Below are positions 16,582-25,907 of a DNA stretch of 64,000 bases, piece by piece; position 1 is the first letter of the stretch; each line of letters opens with the position of its first letter. Source of the DNA: Ruegeria arenilitoris (GTDB taxonomy: Bacteria; Pseudomonadota; Alphaproteobacteria; Rhodobacterales; Rhodobacteraceae); NCBI RefSeq assembly GCF_013032855.1, contig NZ_WQDA01000001.1, positions 69,501 to 133,500 of the forward strand. Reading direction: 5' to 3'. A program made the position numbers and the translations under genes. The notes below the pieces were generated by a model that saw only the letters and a list, made by a program, of their open reading frames with translations, searched no databases and had not been told where the DNA came from.

Positions 16582-17889
16582 GTGACCGACCTGACCCCGC
16601 GCGAGATCGTCTCGGAACTGGATCGTTTCATCATCGGGCAGAAGGATGCCAAGCGCGCTGTCGCCGTGGCCCTGCGCAACCGCTGGCGGCGCAAGCAGTT
16701 GCCGGATGACATCCGCGACGAGGTCTATCCCAAGAATATCCTGATGATCGGGCCCACCGGCGTGGGCAAAACCGAGATCAGCCGCCGCCTGGCCAAGCTT
16801 GCTCGCGCGCCTTTCATCAAGGTCGAAGCGACCAAATTCACCGAAGTCGGTTATGTTGGCCGCGATGTCGAGCAGATCATCCGCGATCTGGCCGATGCCG
16901 CGATCATCCAGACCCGTGAATACATGCGCGAAGAGGTCAAGGCCAAGGCGCATCAGGCTGCCGAGGACCGCGTGATCGAGGCCATCGCCGGCTCGGACGC
17001 CCGCGAGAGCACCCGCGAGATGTTCCGCAAGAAGCTGAAATCCGGCGAGCTGGACGACACGGTGATCGAACTTGAAATGGCCGATACGTCCAACCCGATG
17101 CCGATGTTCGACATTCCTGGCCAGCCCGGCGGTCAGATGGGCATGATGAACCTGGGCGACATTTTCGGCAAAGCTTTCGGCGGGCGCACCGTCAAGCGCC
17201 GCATGACCGTGGCCGAAAGCTATGACATCCTGATCGGGGAAGAGGCCGACAAGTTGCTGGATGACGAAACCGTCAATCGCGTTGCGCTCGAGTCAGTCGA
17301 GCAGAACGGCATCGTTTTCCTGGACGAGATCGACAAGGTCTGCGCCCGGGCAGAAACCCGCGGCGGCGATGTCAGCCGCGAAGGCGTGCAGCGCGACCTG
17401 CTGCCGCTGATCGAAGGTACGACGGTGTCCACCAAACACGGCCCGGTCAAGACCGACCACATTCTGTTCATCGCCAGCGGCGCGTTCCATATCGCCAAGC
17501 CTTCGGACCTGTTGCCGGAACTGCAGGGGCGTCTGCCGATCCGGGTCGAGCTGCGTGCGCTGACCGAAGAGGATTTCGTGCGCATCCTGACCGAGACGGA
17601 CAACGCGCTGACCCGCCAGTATACGGCTTTGATGGGCACCGAAAACGTTACCGTCAGCTTTACCGAGGACGGGATCGCCGCGCTAGCCCGGATCGCCGCC
17701 GAAGTGAACCAGAGCGTCGAGAATATCGGCGCCCGGCGCCTGTACACCGTGATGGAGCGCGTTTTCGAAGATCTGTCCTTTGTCGCGCCGGACCGTGCCG
17801 GCGCGGAAATCGTGGTCAACGCGGCCTTTGTGGATGAAAACCTTGGTGAGCTGACCAAATCCACGGACCTGAGCCGTTACGTTCTGTAA
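16582..17889 (+). CDS. hslU: HslU ATPase subunit of the HslVU protease
   Basis: AAA+ unfoldase (ClpY) of 435 residues that feeds substrates to HslV. Starts with GTG at 16582, giving the family N terminus [19 protein letters not shown]. Walker A is [10 protein letters not shown], the pore motif [18 protein letters not shown] is present, Walker B is [11 protein letters not shown], and sensor-2 lies in [14 protein letters not shown]. The C terminus ends in DLSRYVL, the tail that docks into HslV. Separated from hslV by the antisense MFS gene, so it needs its own promoter in the 200-base gap. Confidence 0.96.
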   Translation: MTDLTPREIVSELDRFIIGQKDAKRAVAVALRNRWRRKQLPDDIRDEVYPKNILMIGPTGVGKTEISRRLAKLARAPFIKVEATKFTEVGYVGRDVEQIIRDLADAAIIQTREYMREEVKAKAHQAAEDRVIEAIAGSDARESTREMFRKKLKSGELDDTVIELEMADTSNPMPMFDIPGQPGGQMGMMNLGDIFGKAFGGRTVKRRMTVAESYDILIGEEADKLLDDETVNRVALESVEQNGIVFLDEIDKVCARAETRGGDVSREGVQRDLLPLIEGTTVSTKHGPVKTDHILFIASGAFHIAKPSDLLPELQGRLPIRVELRALTEEDFVRILTETDNALTRQYTALMGTENVTVSFTEDGIAALARIAAEVNQSVENIGARRLYTVMERVFEDLSFVAPDRAGAEIVVNAAFVDENLGELTKSTDLSRYVL

Positions 17890-17946
17890 CATGATCAGCC
17901 GGTTTTTGCCGGTTGGTCCTGCGCAATTATCTGGACGCGTCGGCAG

Positions 17947-17970
17947 GTTACGCTAAGCGTAGCACGTAAC
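17947..17970. repeat. Inverted repeat before the DUF900 lipoprotein gene
   Basis: GTTACG (17947-17952) and CGTAAC (17965-17970) are inverted, with a second small palindrome CGCTAAGCG (17951-17959) inside. The element lies 20 bases before the GTG start and could be an operator or a short RNA hairpin. Nothing else supports a role. Confidence 0.35.
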
Positions 17971-17990
17971 TGTTGGTCTGGGATCGTTCC

Positions 17991-19088
17991 GTGCTGCGCT
18001 ATCTGATCATTTTCGTCACCGTTTCCGTTTTGGGAGGCTGCGTTGACCGATCCATCTCGGTCACCTTGCCCGAAGCGTTGGACGTCGGAACGGCGCAGAC
18101 CGTGTTCGCGGCCACCACCCGCGCACGCGAGGCCGATGGCTCATACGGGTATCGTCGCGCTGACCGCCTGCAATTCCTCGAAACCACCGTCTCGATCCCG
18201 CCGAACCACCGCCCCGGGACGCTTGAGTTTTCCTATTCGGACCCTAACCCGAGCCGGCAGTTCGTTTTGGCCGGTGTGCGCGAATTTCCGTCCGAGCAGG
18301 ATCTGAAAGCACGGCTGAACGGCGCCAAGGAAGTCACGATATTTGTTCATGGCTACAACGCCACCCAGACCGAAACCGTTTTTCGCGCGGCTCAGTTGGC
18401 TCACGACATCGGCCTGCCCGGCAAGACGTTGGTCTATTCCTGGCCCAGCCGAGGGGCCGGGTCGGGCTATGCCTATGATCTGGACAGTATGCTGTTTGCC
18501 CGCGACGGGCTGCAACAAACCATATCTACGCTGAAATCCCTGGGCGTCCCGCGCGTGCTGATCGTTGCGCACTCGATGGGAGGCGCGCTGACCATGGAGA
18601 TGATGCGCCAGGCTGAGCTGCGCGAGCCAGGCTGGTCGCGGCGCAATCTGGAAGGTGTATTGCTGATCTCGCCCGATCTCGACGTTGACGTGTTCCGGTC
18701 GCAGATGGCGGTGATCAAATCTCCGCCCGAGCCATTCGTGATCATGGTCTCGCGCAAAGACAAGATCTTGAACGTGTCCGGACGCCTGCGCGGAACTGCC
18801 AAAGGCGAGCGGCTGGGCAACATCAGCTCGACCGAGAAGCTGGCGCAGTACCCGGTCAGCATCATCGACACCACGGCCTTCAACAAGGATGCGGAGTCCT
18901 CGCATTTCGTGGCCGCCACATCTCCGGCACTTCTGTCGATTCTCAACGCGGCGGGCCGGGTTAGCAGGACCTTTGGCCGGGATCAGGGCGGCATTGATCT
19001 TCTGGTGCCGCCGGCCGTGCGAAACGATGCCGGCGCGACCGAGGTTGTTCTGACCGAAACCGGGCAGGTGCGGGTCAGCACCCCGTGA
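17991..19088 (+). CDS. DUF900 alpha/beta hydrolase lipoprotein
   Basis: Predicted lipoprotein hydrolase of about 365 residues. The GTG at 17991 gives a short signal peptide ending in the lipobox LGGC; a TTG at 17973 would add six residues. The core has TIFVHGYNATQTE, nucleophile elbow AHSMGGALTMEMM, an SPDLDVDVF strand with the acid, and a late ESSHFVAATSP histidine. It is a paralogue of the partial protein at 1-831. DUF900 proteins are uncharacterised predicted esterases; export and lipidation suggest action at the cell envelope. The stop overlaps the next gene start by four bases. Confidence 0.82.
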   Translation: MLRYLIIFVTVSVLGGCVDRSISVTLPEALDVGTAQTVFAATTRAREADGSYGYRRADRLQFLETTVSIPPNHRPGTLEFSYSDPNPSRQFVLAGVREFPSEQDLKARLNGAKEVTIFVHGYNATQTETVFRAAQLAHDIGLPGKTLVYSWPSRGAGSGYAYDLDSMLFARDGLQQTISTLKSLGVPRVLIVAHSMGGALTMEMMRQAELREPGWSRRNLEGVLLISPDLDVDVFRSQMAVIKSPPEPFVIMVSRKDKILNVSGRLRGTAKGERLGNISSTEKLAQYPVSIIDTTAFNKDAESSHFVAATSPALLSILNAAGRVSRTFGRDQGGIDLLVPPAVRNDAGATEVVLTETGQVRVSTP

Positions 19089-20305
19089 TAGGGCGAGCGG
19101 TCCGCCTTTTCCTTGCGGACAATGCTCCGTGGTTGGGTGCAGGGGTCTTGCTGACCTTCATGTCCAGTTTCGGGCAGACCTTTTTCATTTCGATCTTCGC
19201 CGGGCAGATCCGGGCCGAGTTCGGCCTCAGCCACGGCGCATGGGGCGGTCTTTATTCCTTGGGCACGACTGTTTCCGCGATCGTCATGATCTGGGCCGGA
19301 GGGCTGACCGATATTTATCGTGTCCGCGTGCTGGGCCCGGCTGTCCTGCTTGGGCTTGCGTGTGCCGCGCTGGCGATGGCGGTCAATCATTGGGTGATCC
19401 TGTTGCCCGTGGTCATCTTTCTGCTGCGTCTGTTCGGCCAGGGCATGTGCAGCCATATTGCCATGGTTGCGATGGCCCGGTGGTTCACGGCCACGCGGGG
19501 CAGGGCACTCTCCATCGCAACGCTGGGATTTGCCGTCGGTGAGGCCCTTCTGCCCGTGCTGTTCGTCGCCGCCATGGCCTTTGTCGACTGGCATTTTCTT
19601 TGGGCGCTGTCCGCCGCCATCGCGTTGTTGGGAATACCCGCGTTGATGCGGATGCTGCGTCAGGAACGGACGCCGCAAAGCCTGGCTCGGGAAACCAGCG
19701 CGACCGGGATGCTTGGGCGGCACTGGACACGGCGCGAAACGCTATTGAACCCGCTTTTCTGGTTCATGATGCCGGCGCTCATGGGTCCTTCGGCATTTAT
19801 CACTGCGTTCTTCTTTCACCAGGTCCATCTGGCGCAGACCAAGGGCTGGGCCCATATCCAACTGGTTGCGTTGTTTCCGATCTATACCGGGGTGTCGATC
19901 TTGGCGATGTTCGCCTCGGGCTGGGCGCTGGACAGATGGGGCACGGCGCGGATGATGCCGTTCTATCAACTTCCGATGGCCGCCGGGTTTGCCCTGTTTG
20001 CGTTCGTCCAGACAATACCCGGCGCCGTAATCGGTTTGTCCTGTCTTGCCATTTCGGTCGGCGCCAACAGCACGCTCCCCGCCGCGTTCTGGGCCGAGTT
20101 CTACGGCACCCGTCACATCGGCGCGATCAAGGCGATGGCTGCCGCCGTCATGGTGCTGGGGTCTGCTGTCGGGCCCGGCCTGACTGGCGGGCTGATCGAT
20201 CTGGGCGTGCCGCTCAGCACGCAGTTCCTGTGGATCGCCTGGTTCTTCGTGGCAACGTGCGGCATAGTCTGGATCGGTATTCACAGGGCCCGGCGACTGC
20301 TTTAG
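19085..20305 (+). CDS. MFS transporter
   Basis: A 406-residue major facilitator with twelve predicted helices; GTG start inside the upstream stop. Motif-A-like WAGGLTDIYRVRVLG follows helix 2, and the second half repeats it as FASGWALDRWGTAR. Helix 5 has FGQGMCSHIAMVAMARWF. The family resembles monocarboxylate/oxalate-formate-type carriers more than drug pumps, but the substrate cannot be told. Coupling to the DUF900 lipoprotein suggests a shared process, for example hydrolysis outside and uptake of a product. The stop codon is interleaved with that of the convergent smr gene. Confidence 0.8.
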   Translation: MIGRAVRLFLADNAPWLGAGVLLTFMSSFGQTFFISIFAGQIRAEFGLSHGAWGGLYSLGTTVSAIVMIWAGGLTDIYRVRVLGPAVLLGLACAALAMAVNHWVILLPVVIFLLRLFGQGMCSHIAMVAMARWFTATRGRALSIATLGFAVGEALLPVLFVAAMAFVDWHFLWALSAAIALLGIPALMRMLRQERTPQSLARETSATGMLGRHWTRRETLLNPLFWFMMPALMGPSAFITAFFFHQVHLAQTKGWAHIQLVALFPIYTGVSILAMFASGWALDRWGTARMMPFYQLPMAAGFALFAFVQTIPGAVIGLSCLAISVGANSTLPAAFWAEFYGTRHIGAIKAMAAAVMVLGSAVGPGLTGGLIDLGVPLSTQFLWIAWFFVATCGIVWIGIHRARRLL

Positions 20306-20889
20306 CGGATCCGCCTCAGATACACGTAGTAAGCCCCATCACCGCCATGGCTGATATGGGCCGGACTGACCTGAAGAACCGCTTGGGCCAGGGGCGGCAA
20401 GTTCAACCACTGAGGCACCTGGTTGCGCAGCACGCCGCGGGGCGTCGGGATCGGGCCGGGTTCGTCCCTGTCCTTGCCTTTGCCGGTGACCACCAGAACC
20501 AGTCGTTTTCCCGATGCCTGCGCCGACAGGATGAACCGGATCAAAGCAGGATGGGCCGTGTCGACCCGCATTCCGTGCAGATCCAGCTTGCCTTCGGGTT
20601 TCAGCTTGCCGCGTTTCATCCGCGCAAAGGCCTTGCTGTCCATCTGTACGGGTGCGGCGCGCAGGCTATCGCCGATTGCGGGCTTCAAGCTGTGGCCGCG
20701 CCCATTTGTCGGTGCATTCTGACCCAGTTCAAAGGTGTCTATCCGCGCTTTGGGGGTTTTTCGCGGCTTGGGCTTCGGCAATGTCGATGGGTGAACGGAT
20801 TGGGGAATCTCCGGGTGCAGCCGCTCGGTCTGCCGGGTCACCTTGTGCCACAATTCAATCTCGTCTTCAGTCAGCTTGCGGCGGGTCAT
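20302..20889 (-). CDS. Smr/MutS2-C-terminal domain protein
   Basis: A 195-residue protein with a charged, low-complexity N-terminal half and a C-terminal Smr domain: KLDLHGMRVDTAH, the LVVTGKGKD loop and HGGDGAYYVYLRRI. Smr domains bind or nick nucleic acids; free-standing bacterial versions such as SmrB cleave mRNA at collided ribosomes and use an N-terminal helix to bind the ribosome. The N-terminal EDEIELWHKVTRQT could be such a helix. It follows mltA with a one-base junction on the minus strand. Confidence 0.85.
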   Translation of the reverse strand: MTRRKLTEDEIELWHKVTRQTERLHPEIPQSVHPSTLPKPKPRKTPKARIDTFELGQNAPTNGRGHSLKPAIGDSLRAAPVQMDSKAFARMKRGKLKPEGKLDLHGMRVDTAHPALIRFILSAQASGKRLVLVVTGKGKDRDEPGPIPTPRGVLRNQVPQWLNLPPLAQAVLQVSPAHISHGGDGAYYVYLRRIR

Positions 20890-21929
20890 CAGAACTCATC
20901 CGGCAGCATGGCATAGGCGCGTTGGATCGGCAGCAGAACGATCATGCGGCCGGGATCCTTGAGCTGGCCCGCTGCCTGTCCCGCGGCGTCCCCGGTTCCG
21001 AAAAAGATGTCGGCCCGTTGTGCGCCCTTGATTGCCGAGCCGGTGTCCTGTGCGATCATCAAGCGCCGCAGCGGAGTCTTGCCGTCTTTTTCAACCCAGA
21101 CCGGCGCACCCAACGGGGTATAGGCCGGGTCCACGGCGATGCTGCGCATTGCGGTGATCGACCGGTTCATTGCGCCCAAAGGCCCGCGGTCTGCAGCTAC
21201 CCGCGAAACCTCGCGGAAAAAGACGTAGGACGGGTTGTGCATCAACAGCTCGGCCCCAATCTCGGGGTTCTTGCGCACCCAGGACTGGATCATCCGGGCG
21301 CTCACATCATGCGCACCCAGAATACCGCGCCGGACCAGCTCAACCCCAACCGACCGATAGGGGTGGCCGTTGGCCCCGCCATATCCGACACGCACCGAAC
21401 TGCCATCCGGCAAACGGATGCGCCCCGAGCCTTGAATCTGCAGAAAAAACAACTCGACCGGGTCATCGACCCAGGCGATTTCCAAGCCGCGGCCCTTCAT
21501 CACGTCACTGGTCAGCAACTCGCGCCGACTGAGCCATTGCCCGGCCTCCCGCGCCTCGGGCGGCATCTTGTAGACCGGGAATCTGTAGGTTTCAGTCCGC
21601 GTCCGCGAACCGTTCAATTCCGGTTCAAAATATCCGGTGAACAGCGGGGCCTTTTCGTCCTCGATCAGGATGGGCCGGAAGAACAATTCAAAAAAGGCGC
21701 GCGCGGCATCGGGCTCGTATGTCCCTGCGGCTGCACACAACGAACGCCAGTCCGGATCGTCCAGATCCCCGCACGTGTCCAGAAAAACGGACAAGGCCGC
21801 GCCGTGGTCATCCTCGGCCCAGCCGTCAAGGTCAGCAAATGACAGGATGGATCGCGTCGCCTCGGCTCCGGCGGCATCGGCGGCGGTTAGAACCGCCACC
21901 AGCATCAGCGACCGGAGCGTTCCGATCAT
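20889..21929 (-). CDS. mltA: Membrane-bound lytic murein transglycosylase A
   Basis: Peptidoglycan-cleaving enzyme forming 1,6-anhydro-MurNAc ends. 346 residues with an N-terminal signal peptide (residues 1-22, ending AAGAEA). The MltA barrel has LFTGYFEPELNGS and FFLQIQGSGRI, and the C-terminal 3D domain carries the catalytic region IAQDTGSAIKGAQRADIFFG with its three aspartates. No lipobox cysteine is present, unlike E. coli MltA, so it may be a soluble periplasmic form. Anhydro-muropeptides it releases are upstream of the AmgK/MurU route at 5715-7402. Overlaps the Tim44-like gene by four bases. Confidence 0.93.
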   Translation of the reverse strand: MIGTLRSLMLVAVLTAADAAGAEATRSILSFADLDGWAEDDHGAALSVFLDTCGDLDDPDWRSLCAAAGTYEPDAARAFFELFFRPILIEDEKAPLFTGYFEPELNGSRTRTETYRFPVYKMPPEAREAGQWLSRRELLTSDVMKGRGLEIAWVDDPVELFFLQIQGSGRIRLPDGSSVRVGYGGANGHPYRSVGVELVRRGILGAHDVSARMIQSWVRKNPEIGAELLMHNPSYVFFREVSRVAADRGPLGAMNRSITAMRSIAVDPAYTPLGAPVWVEKDGKTPLRRLMIAQDTGSAIKGAQRADIFFGTGDAAGQAAGQLKDPGRMIVLLPIQRAYAMLPDEF

Positions 21930-22585
21930 GCGTCCGTGGCGACAAGCAGCCAGTTCGGATCATCCGCGCCCATGACGCGGGCGAAAGTCCAGCTGTCCTT
22001 TTGGCGCTTGATCGTGTTGGGGCTGCCTTCGATGATGTCACCGCCCCGGTCACGCACGACCGACGTCAGCTCGCCGACGAACCGCACAGTGATCTCGGCG
22101 CGGTTGGAATCCTTGTCGAATTGGGCATCCACCAGACCCATCTCACGCACACCGATGAATTCGGCCTCGATGGTCAGGCCCTTGTCCTCGCGATCGGCGA
22201 CAACCGAGACGAAGGTTTCGAACACTTCCTCGGACAGGAAGGGCTGGATTTCATCCAGGTTGCCCCGCTCGAACCCCATGACGATCAGCTCATAGGCGCC
22301 GCGGGCGCCCTGCAGAAACTCGCTGACCGAAAAGCTCGGCTCGACACGCTTCATCGCAGCCAGCGTCTGCGCCAATTCGCTGTCTTCGGGGACATGGTCG
22401 GTAATGTCACGATCCGGACCGCCGTCAATCACTTCGAAATCACGACGCGACTTCCCGGTGTCGGGTTGCTTCGGCACCGGTGGTTTTTCAAAGCCTTCGC
22501 GCGTGCCCAGCACGCTTCTGAGACGCAGGATCAGGAAGATGGCTATGCCAGCCAGCACCAGAAGCTGGATCAGGGGTGAATTCAT
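21926..22585 (-). CDS. Tim44/TimA-like membrane-anchored protein
   Basis: A 219-residue protein with one N-terminal membrane helix (residues 4-21) and a C-terminal Tim44-like domain (about 85-219) with FLQGARGAYELIVMGFERG, LSEEVFETF and DSWTFARVMGADDPNWLLV. In mitochondria the related domain tethers the import motor. In alphaproteobacteria the TimA protein is a membrane-bound relative of unsettled role. It is the first gene of the timA-mltA-smr run and is divergent from fxsA-secB. Confidence 0.85.
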   Translation of the reverse strand: MNSPLIQLLVLAGIAIFLILRLRSVLGTREGFEKPPVPKQPDTGKSRRDFEVIDGGPDRDITDHVPEDSELAQTLAAMKRVEPSFSVSEFLQGARGAYELIVMGFERGNLDEIQPFLSEEVFETFVSVVADREDKGLTIEAEFIGVREMGLVDAQFDKDSNRAEITVRFVGELTSVVRDRGGDIIEGSPNTIKRQKDSWTFARVMGADDPNWLLVATDA

Positions 22586-22693
22586 TTCGTCCTCTTTTCA
22601 GCACCGAGACTTTGTACACGCGGCCTCGTGCCACTATGTAGGTGACAGTTGGTGGCAAGTCCACAGCCCGGCCTATGGGAAAGGATAGCGCAT

Positions 22694-23188
22694 ATGTATC
22701 TGTTCTTGGCATTTTTATTGGTGCCGATCATCGAAATCGCCCTTTTTATCCAGGTCGGCGGTCTGATCGGCCTGTGGCCGACACTGGCAATCGTGGTTTT
22801 GACCGCCTTTCTGGGTACTGCGATGGTGCGGACACAAGGTCGCATGGCGATGGGTCAGCTACAGCACGCCTTTTCCGAACTGGACGACCCGACAGAACCG
22901 CTGGCCAATGGTGCGATGATCCTGCTGTCAGGTGTTCTGCTGATGACGCCCGGGTTCTTCACTGACGCAATCGGCTTTGCGCTGCTGGTTCCCGGGGTGC
23001 GGGCCGCGGTTTTTCGGTATCTCAAGTCGCGGGTCACGATTACCCAGTTCCAGATGGGCCCCGGCCCGCAATACGGGGCGACGCGCGATCCGTTCGGTGG
23101 GGATGACATCATAGATGGAGAGTATTCGGAAGTGCGCACAAAACCCGCACAACCGTCGAAATGGGTGGAAGGGCCGCACCAGCATTGA
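22694..23188 (+). CDS. fxsA: FxsA family membrane protein
   Basis: Small membrane protein of 164 residues. Helices near residues 3-20, 26-44 and 75-95, with the FxsA signature LFLAFLLVPIIEIALFIQVG and GAMILLSGVLLMTPGFFTDA. E. coli FxsA reduces phage T7 exclusion by F when overproduced; its normal role is unknown. The ATG at 22694 has AAGGA upstream and gives the usual N terminus. Followed after 54 bases by secB. Confidence 0.88.
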   Translation: MYLFLAFLLVPIIEIALFIQVGGLIGLWPTLAIVVLTAFLGTAMVRTQGRMAMGQLQHAFSELDDPTEPLANGAMILLSGVLLMTPGFFTDAIGFALLVPGVRAAVFRYLKSRVTITQFQMGPGPQYGATRDPFGGDDIIDGEYSEVRTKPAQPSKWVEGPHQH

Positions 23189-23242
23189 GGTGCCCGGCCC
23201 AACTTGATAAGCAGTGGCGAATTTAAATTTTGGAGCGGATCC

Positions 23243-23743
23243 ATGACCGAAGAAACCGCCGCCGGCACAACCGAGCCCCAGGCAGCCCCCCAAATCCAGA
23301 TGCGCATTCTGGGACAGTTCATCCGGGACATGTCCTTTGAAAACGTGATGGCGCAAAAAGGCGTCTCGGGCGACGTGCAGCCCGAGATCTCGGTCCAGGT
23401 GAACCTGGATGCGAAAAAGCGCTCGGCCGACCACCAATACGAGGTGTCGATCAAGCTGAACCTCAAGTCCAAGGCCAAGGGTCTGGAGGACATCCTGTTC
23501 CTGTGCGAGATCGATTATTGCGGCCTGTTCCACGTGGAAGGCGTGCCGAATGATCAGTTGCACCCGTTCCTGATGATCGAATGCCCGCGGATGCTGTTCC
23601 CTTACCTGCGCCGCATCGTCAGCGACATCACCCGCGACGGTGGCTACCCGCCGGTCAATCTGGACAACATCGATTTCGTCGGTCTGTACCGCAACGAGTT
23701 GATGCGCCGTCAGGCCGAGGCGTCCGACAAGACCGAGGCGTAA
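23243..23743 (+). CDS. secB: Protein-export chaperone SecB
   Basis: Tetrameric cytoplasmic chaperone of 166 residues that keeps preproteins unfolded and delivers them to SecA. Recognisable segments: IRDMSFENVMAQKG, LDAKKRSADHQYEVSIKLNL, CEIDYCGLFHVEG and ECPRMLFPYLRRIVSDITRDG, with GYPPVNLDNIDFVGLY near the C terminus. The ATG at 23243 with GGAG before it was chosen over an in-frame ATG 39 bases upstream. Convergent with dnaQ. Confidence 0.96.
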   Translation: MTEETAAGTTEPQAAPQIQMRILGQFIRDMSFENVMAQKGVSGDVQPEISVQVNLDAKKRSADHQYEVSIKLNLKSKAKGLEDILFLCEIDYCGLFHVEGVPNDQLHPFLMIECPRMLFPYLRRIVSDITRDGGYPPVNLDNIDFVGLYRNELMRRQAEASDKTEA

Positions 23744-23751
23744 TCAGGCAA

Positions 23752-23779
23752 CCCGCATCTGACCCAGATCAGGTGCGGG
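23752..23779. terminator. Stem between convergent secB and dnaQ
   Basis: CCCGCA (23752-23757) pairs with TGCGGG (23774-23779) around a short inner TCT/AGA stem. It begins nine bases past the secB stop and includes the dnaQ 3' end. There is no T tract on either strand, so termination is only suggested by position. Confidence 0.35.
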
Positions 23780-24491
23780 ACCACAGGGCGTTTTCGCCCA
23801 GCTTTTCGACAAATGCATCATGCGCAGCACGCTCATCCTCGGTAATCCGGGGCTGCAGTGGGTTCGGCCGTGGACCGGGGCGCCAGATATCGCCACCGGT
23901 TGAGCTTTCGGCAGACGCTGAAGACAGGCCAAAATCTGGTTGGCGTCCGCCGATCAGCTCCAAATAGACTTCTGCCAGGATTTCCGAGTCGAGCAACGCG
24001 CCGTGCAGAACCCGGTTCGAGTTGTCGATGTTGAACCGTCGGCACAGCGCATCCAGCGAGGCGGGCGAGCCGGGAAACCTCTTGCGCGCGATCGCCAGCG
24101 TGTCCAGCGCCTGCTCCATCGGGATCGGAGGCAGACCCATCCATCCCAATTCGGCATTGAGGAATTTCATGTCAAATGAAGCGTTGTGGATCACCAGCCG
24201 TGCATCCCCCACGAAATCGCGGAAGGCCTGCCCGACCTTCGCAAAGACAGGTTTGTCCTTCAGGGTGATCTGGCCCGGTTCGGCAGGTTGCGGCGGCTCC
24301 AGCAGGTCAGGGCCGATGCCGTGCACGCCGAAGGCCTCGGCCGGCATCGAGCGTTCGGGGTTGATGTAGACGTGATAGGTCTCGCCCGTGGCGACGTGGT
24401 TCCACAGCTCGATAGCCCCGATCTCGACGATCCGGTCGCCGCTTTCGGGATCGAATCCGGTGGTTTCCGTATCCAGTACGATTTCACGCAT
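23769..24491 (-). CDS. dnaQ: DNA polymerase III epsilon subunit (proofreading exonuclease)
   Basis: 3'-5' exonuclease of the replicative polymerase, 240 residues. DEDDh motifs are complete: Exo I VLDTETTGFD at the N terminus, Exo II VIHNASFDMKFL, and Exo III HGALLDSEILAEVYLEL. The C-terminal tail after about residue 185 is the linker that binds the alpha subunit. Overlaps coaE by eight bases in the leftward maf-aroE-coaE-dnaQ run next to the origin. Confidence 0.96.
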   Translation of the reverse strand: MREIVLDTETTGFDPESGDRIVEIGAIELWNHVATGETYHVYINPERSMPAEAFGVHGIGPDLLEPPQPAEPGQITLKDKPVFAKVGQAFRDFVGDARLVIHNASFDMKFLNAELGWMGLPPIPMEQALDTLAIARKRFPGSPASLDALCRRFNIDNSNRVLHGALLDSEILAEVYLELIGGRQPDFGLSSASAESSTGGDIWRPGPRPNPLQPRITEDERAAHDAFVEKLGENALWSRT

Positions 24492-25077
24492 CTGTCAGTC
24501 CTGCCCTGATCTGCCTGACCACATCCTGCACCTGTGCGCGGGCATGGTCCAGAGTGTCGGTGACGATCACGAAATCCGCCCGCGCGCATTTTTCGTCATT
24601 CGGCATCTGCTTGGCGCGGATCTGCTCGAACTGCGCCTCGGTCATCGTGCCCCGTGCCATGACACGGCGCTTCTGCTCGTCCGGGGGGATCGAAACGCAG
24701 GCCACCGCATCCATCTGCGCGTCGCCGCCGGCTTCGAAAAGCAATGGGATGTCAAAGACAAGGATGTCCGACTTGGCCGCCTGTCGAAACGCCTCGCGAT
24801 CCTGGGCCACCAGCGGGTGCACGATGACTTCGATCCGTTTCAACGCGGTCGGATCGGCACCGATGATCCGTTTCAGGACATCACGGCTGACAGCGCCATT
24901 CTCGATGGCCTCGGGAAATGCCGCGCGGATCGGCGCGACCGCCGCGCCGCCGGCCGCGTACAGCCGATGCACCGCGGCGTCGGCATCCCACACGGCGCAA
25001 CCTTCCTGCGCGAACAGGTTGGCGGTGGTGCTTTTGCCCATGCCGATCGACCCGGTCAGACCCAGCGCAAAGCTCAT
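24484..25077 (-). CDS. coaE: Dephospho-CoA kinase
   Basis: Last enzyme of coenzyme A synthesis, phosphorylating the 3'-OH of dephospho-CoA. 197 residues from the ATG at 25077, with P-loop GLTGSIGMGKSTTA at the N terminus, the DADAAVH motif, DIPLLFEAGGD and a lid with RRVMARGTMTEAQ. The start was placed where the family N terminus begins and where it overlaps the aroE stop by four bases, rather than at an ATG 54 bases upstream. Confidence 0.95.
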   Translation of the reverse strand: MSFALGLTGSIGMGKSTTANLFAQEGCAVWDADAAVHRLYAAGGAAVAPIRAAFPEAIENGAVSRDVLKRIIGADPTALKRIEVIVHPLVAQDREAFRQAAKSDILVFDIPLLFEAGGDAQMDAVACVSIPPDEQKRRVMARGTMTEAQFEQIRAKQMPNDEKCARADFVIVTDTLDHARAQVQDVVRQIRAGLTDA

Positions 25078-25907
25078 CCCAGAACCGCTGCGCGGGTTTC
25101 TTCCGTAACCTCGGGGCGCAAGCCGAACCACCGCTCGAACCCGGGCACCGCCTGATGCAGCAACATGCCCAGCCCATCGACGACGGTACAGCCCGCAGCC
25201 TCGGCCTGTTCCAGAAGGCGGGTCTTCAACGGCGTGTAGACCAGATCAGTCACCACCGTTCCCGGCTGCAACCCGTCCAGCGGGACGCGCAGCTCGGGCT
25301 GACCCTGCATACCCAGCGACGTGGTGTTCACCACCAGCTCGGCGTTTTCGATCACGTTTCCGGCCTGCACCCAATCAACCACGGAGATGCGCTGGCCGAA
25401 TTCCTCTTTCAGGTGGTCGGCGCGCGACCGCGTGCGGTTGGTCAGCAGGATCTCCGGCACGCCGGCCTCGGCCAGCGCCTGCAGCACCGCCCGCGCGGCA
25501 CCGCCCGCGCCGAACACCACCGCCGGGCCATCCTGCGGCACCCAATCCGGCGCGCCCGCACGCAGGTTCTGCATGAACCCGTACCCGTCGGTATTGTCTG
25601 CGTGAATCGAGCCATCGGACCGGAACACCAGCGTGTTCGCCGCCCCGACCACCGAGGCGCGGTCCGACACATGATCGGCCAGGCGCAACGCGGCCTCTTT
25701 GTGCGGAACAGTAACATTGGCCCCCACGAACCCGGACTTGGGCAAGCAGCGCAGGACCGTTTCAAGATCGGCAGGCGCAACATCCATCGGCACATAATGG
25801 CCCGGCAAACCATAGGTCTTCAGCCAATAGCCATGCAGGGCAGGCGATCGGGAATGGGCAATCGGGTGTCCGATGACTCCGGCCAGTGGAATGCGTTTGT
25901 CGGTCAT
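25074..25907 (-). CDS. aroE: Shikimate dehydrogenase
   Basis: NADPH-dependent reduction of 3-dehydroshikimate in the aromatic amino acid pathway, 277 residues. Substrate-binding segment [16 protein letters not shown] and catalytic Lys in [18 protein letters not shown]-binding [16 protein letters not shown] and [11 protein letters not shown]-terminal [18 protein letters not shown]. In the maf-aroE-coaE-dnaQ run with 4-base overlaps on both sides. Confidence 0.96.
   Translation of the reverse strand: MTDKRIPLAGVIGHPIAHSRSPALHGYWLKTYGLPGHYVPMDVAPADLETVLRCLPKSGFVGANVTVPHKEAALRLADHVSDRASVVGAANTLVFRSDGSIHADNTDGYGFMQNLRAGAPDWVPQDGPAVVFGAGGAARAVLQALAEAGVPEILLTNRTRSRADHLKEEFGQRISVVDWVQAGNVIENAELVVNTTSLGMQGQPELRVPLDGLQPGTVVTDLVYTPLKTRLLEQAEAAGCTVVDGLGMLLHQAVPGFERWFGLRPEVTEETRAAVLG

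Noticed and set aside
17890..17930. Terminator after hslU
   Set aside because: CCGG-TTTTTG-CCGG gives only four pairs and no T tract.
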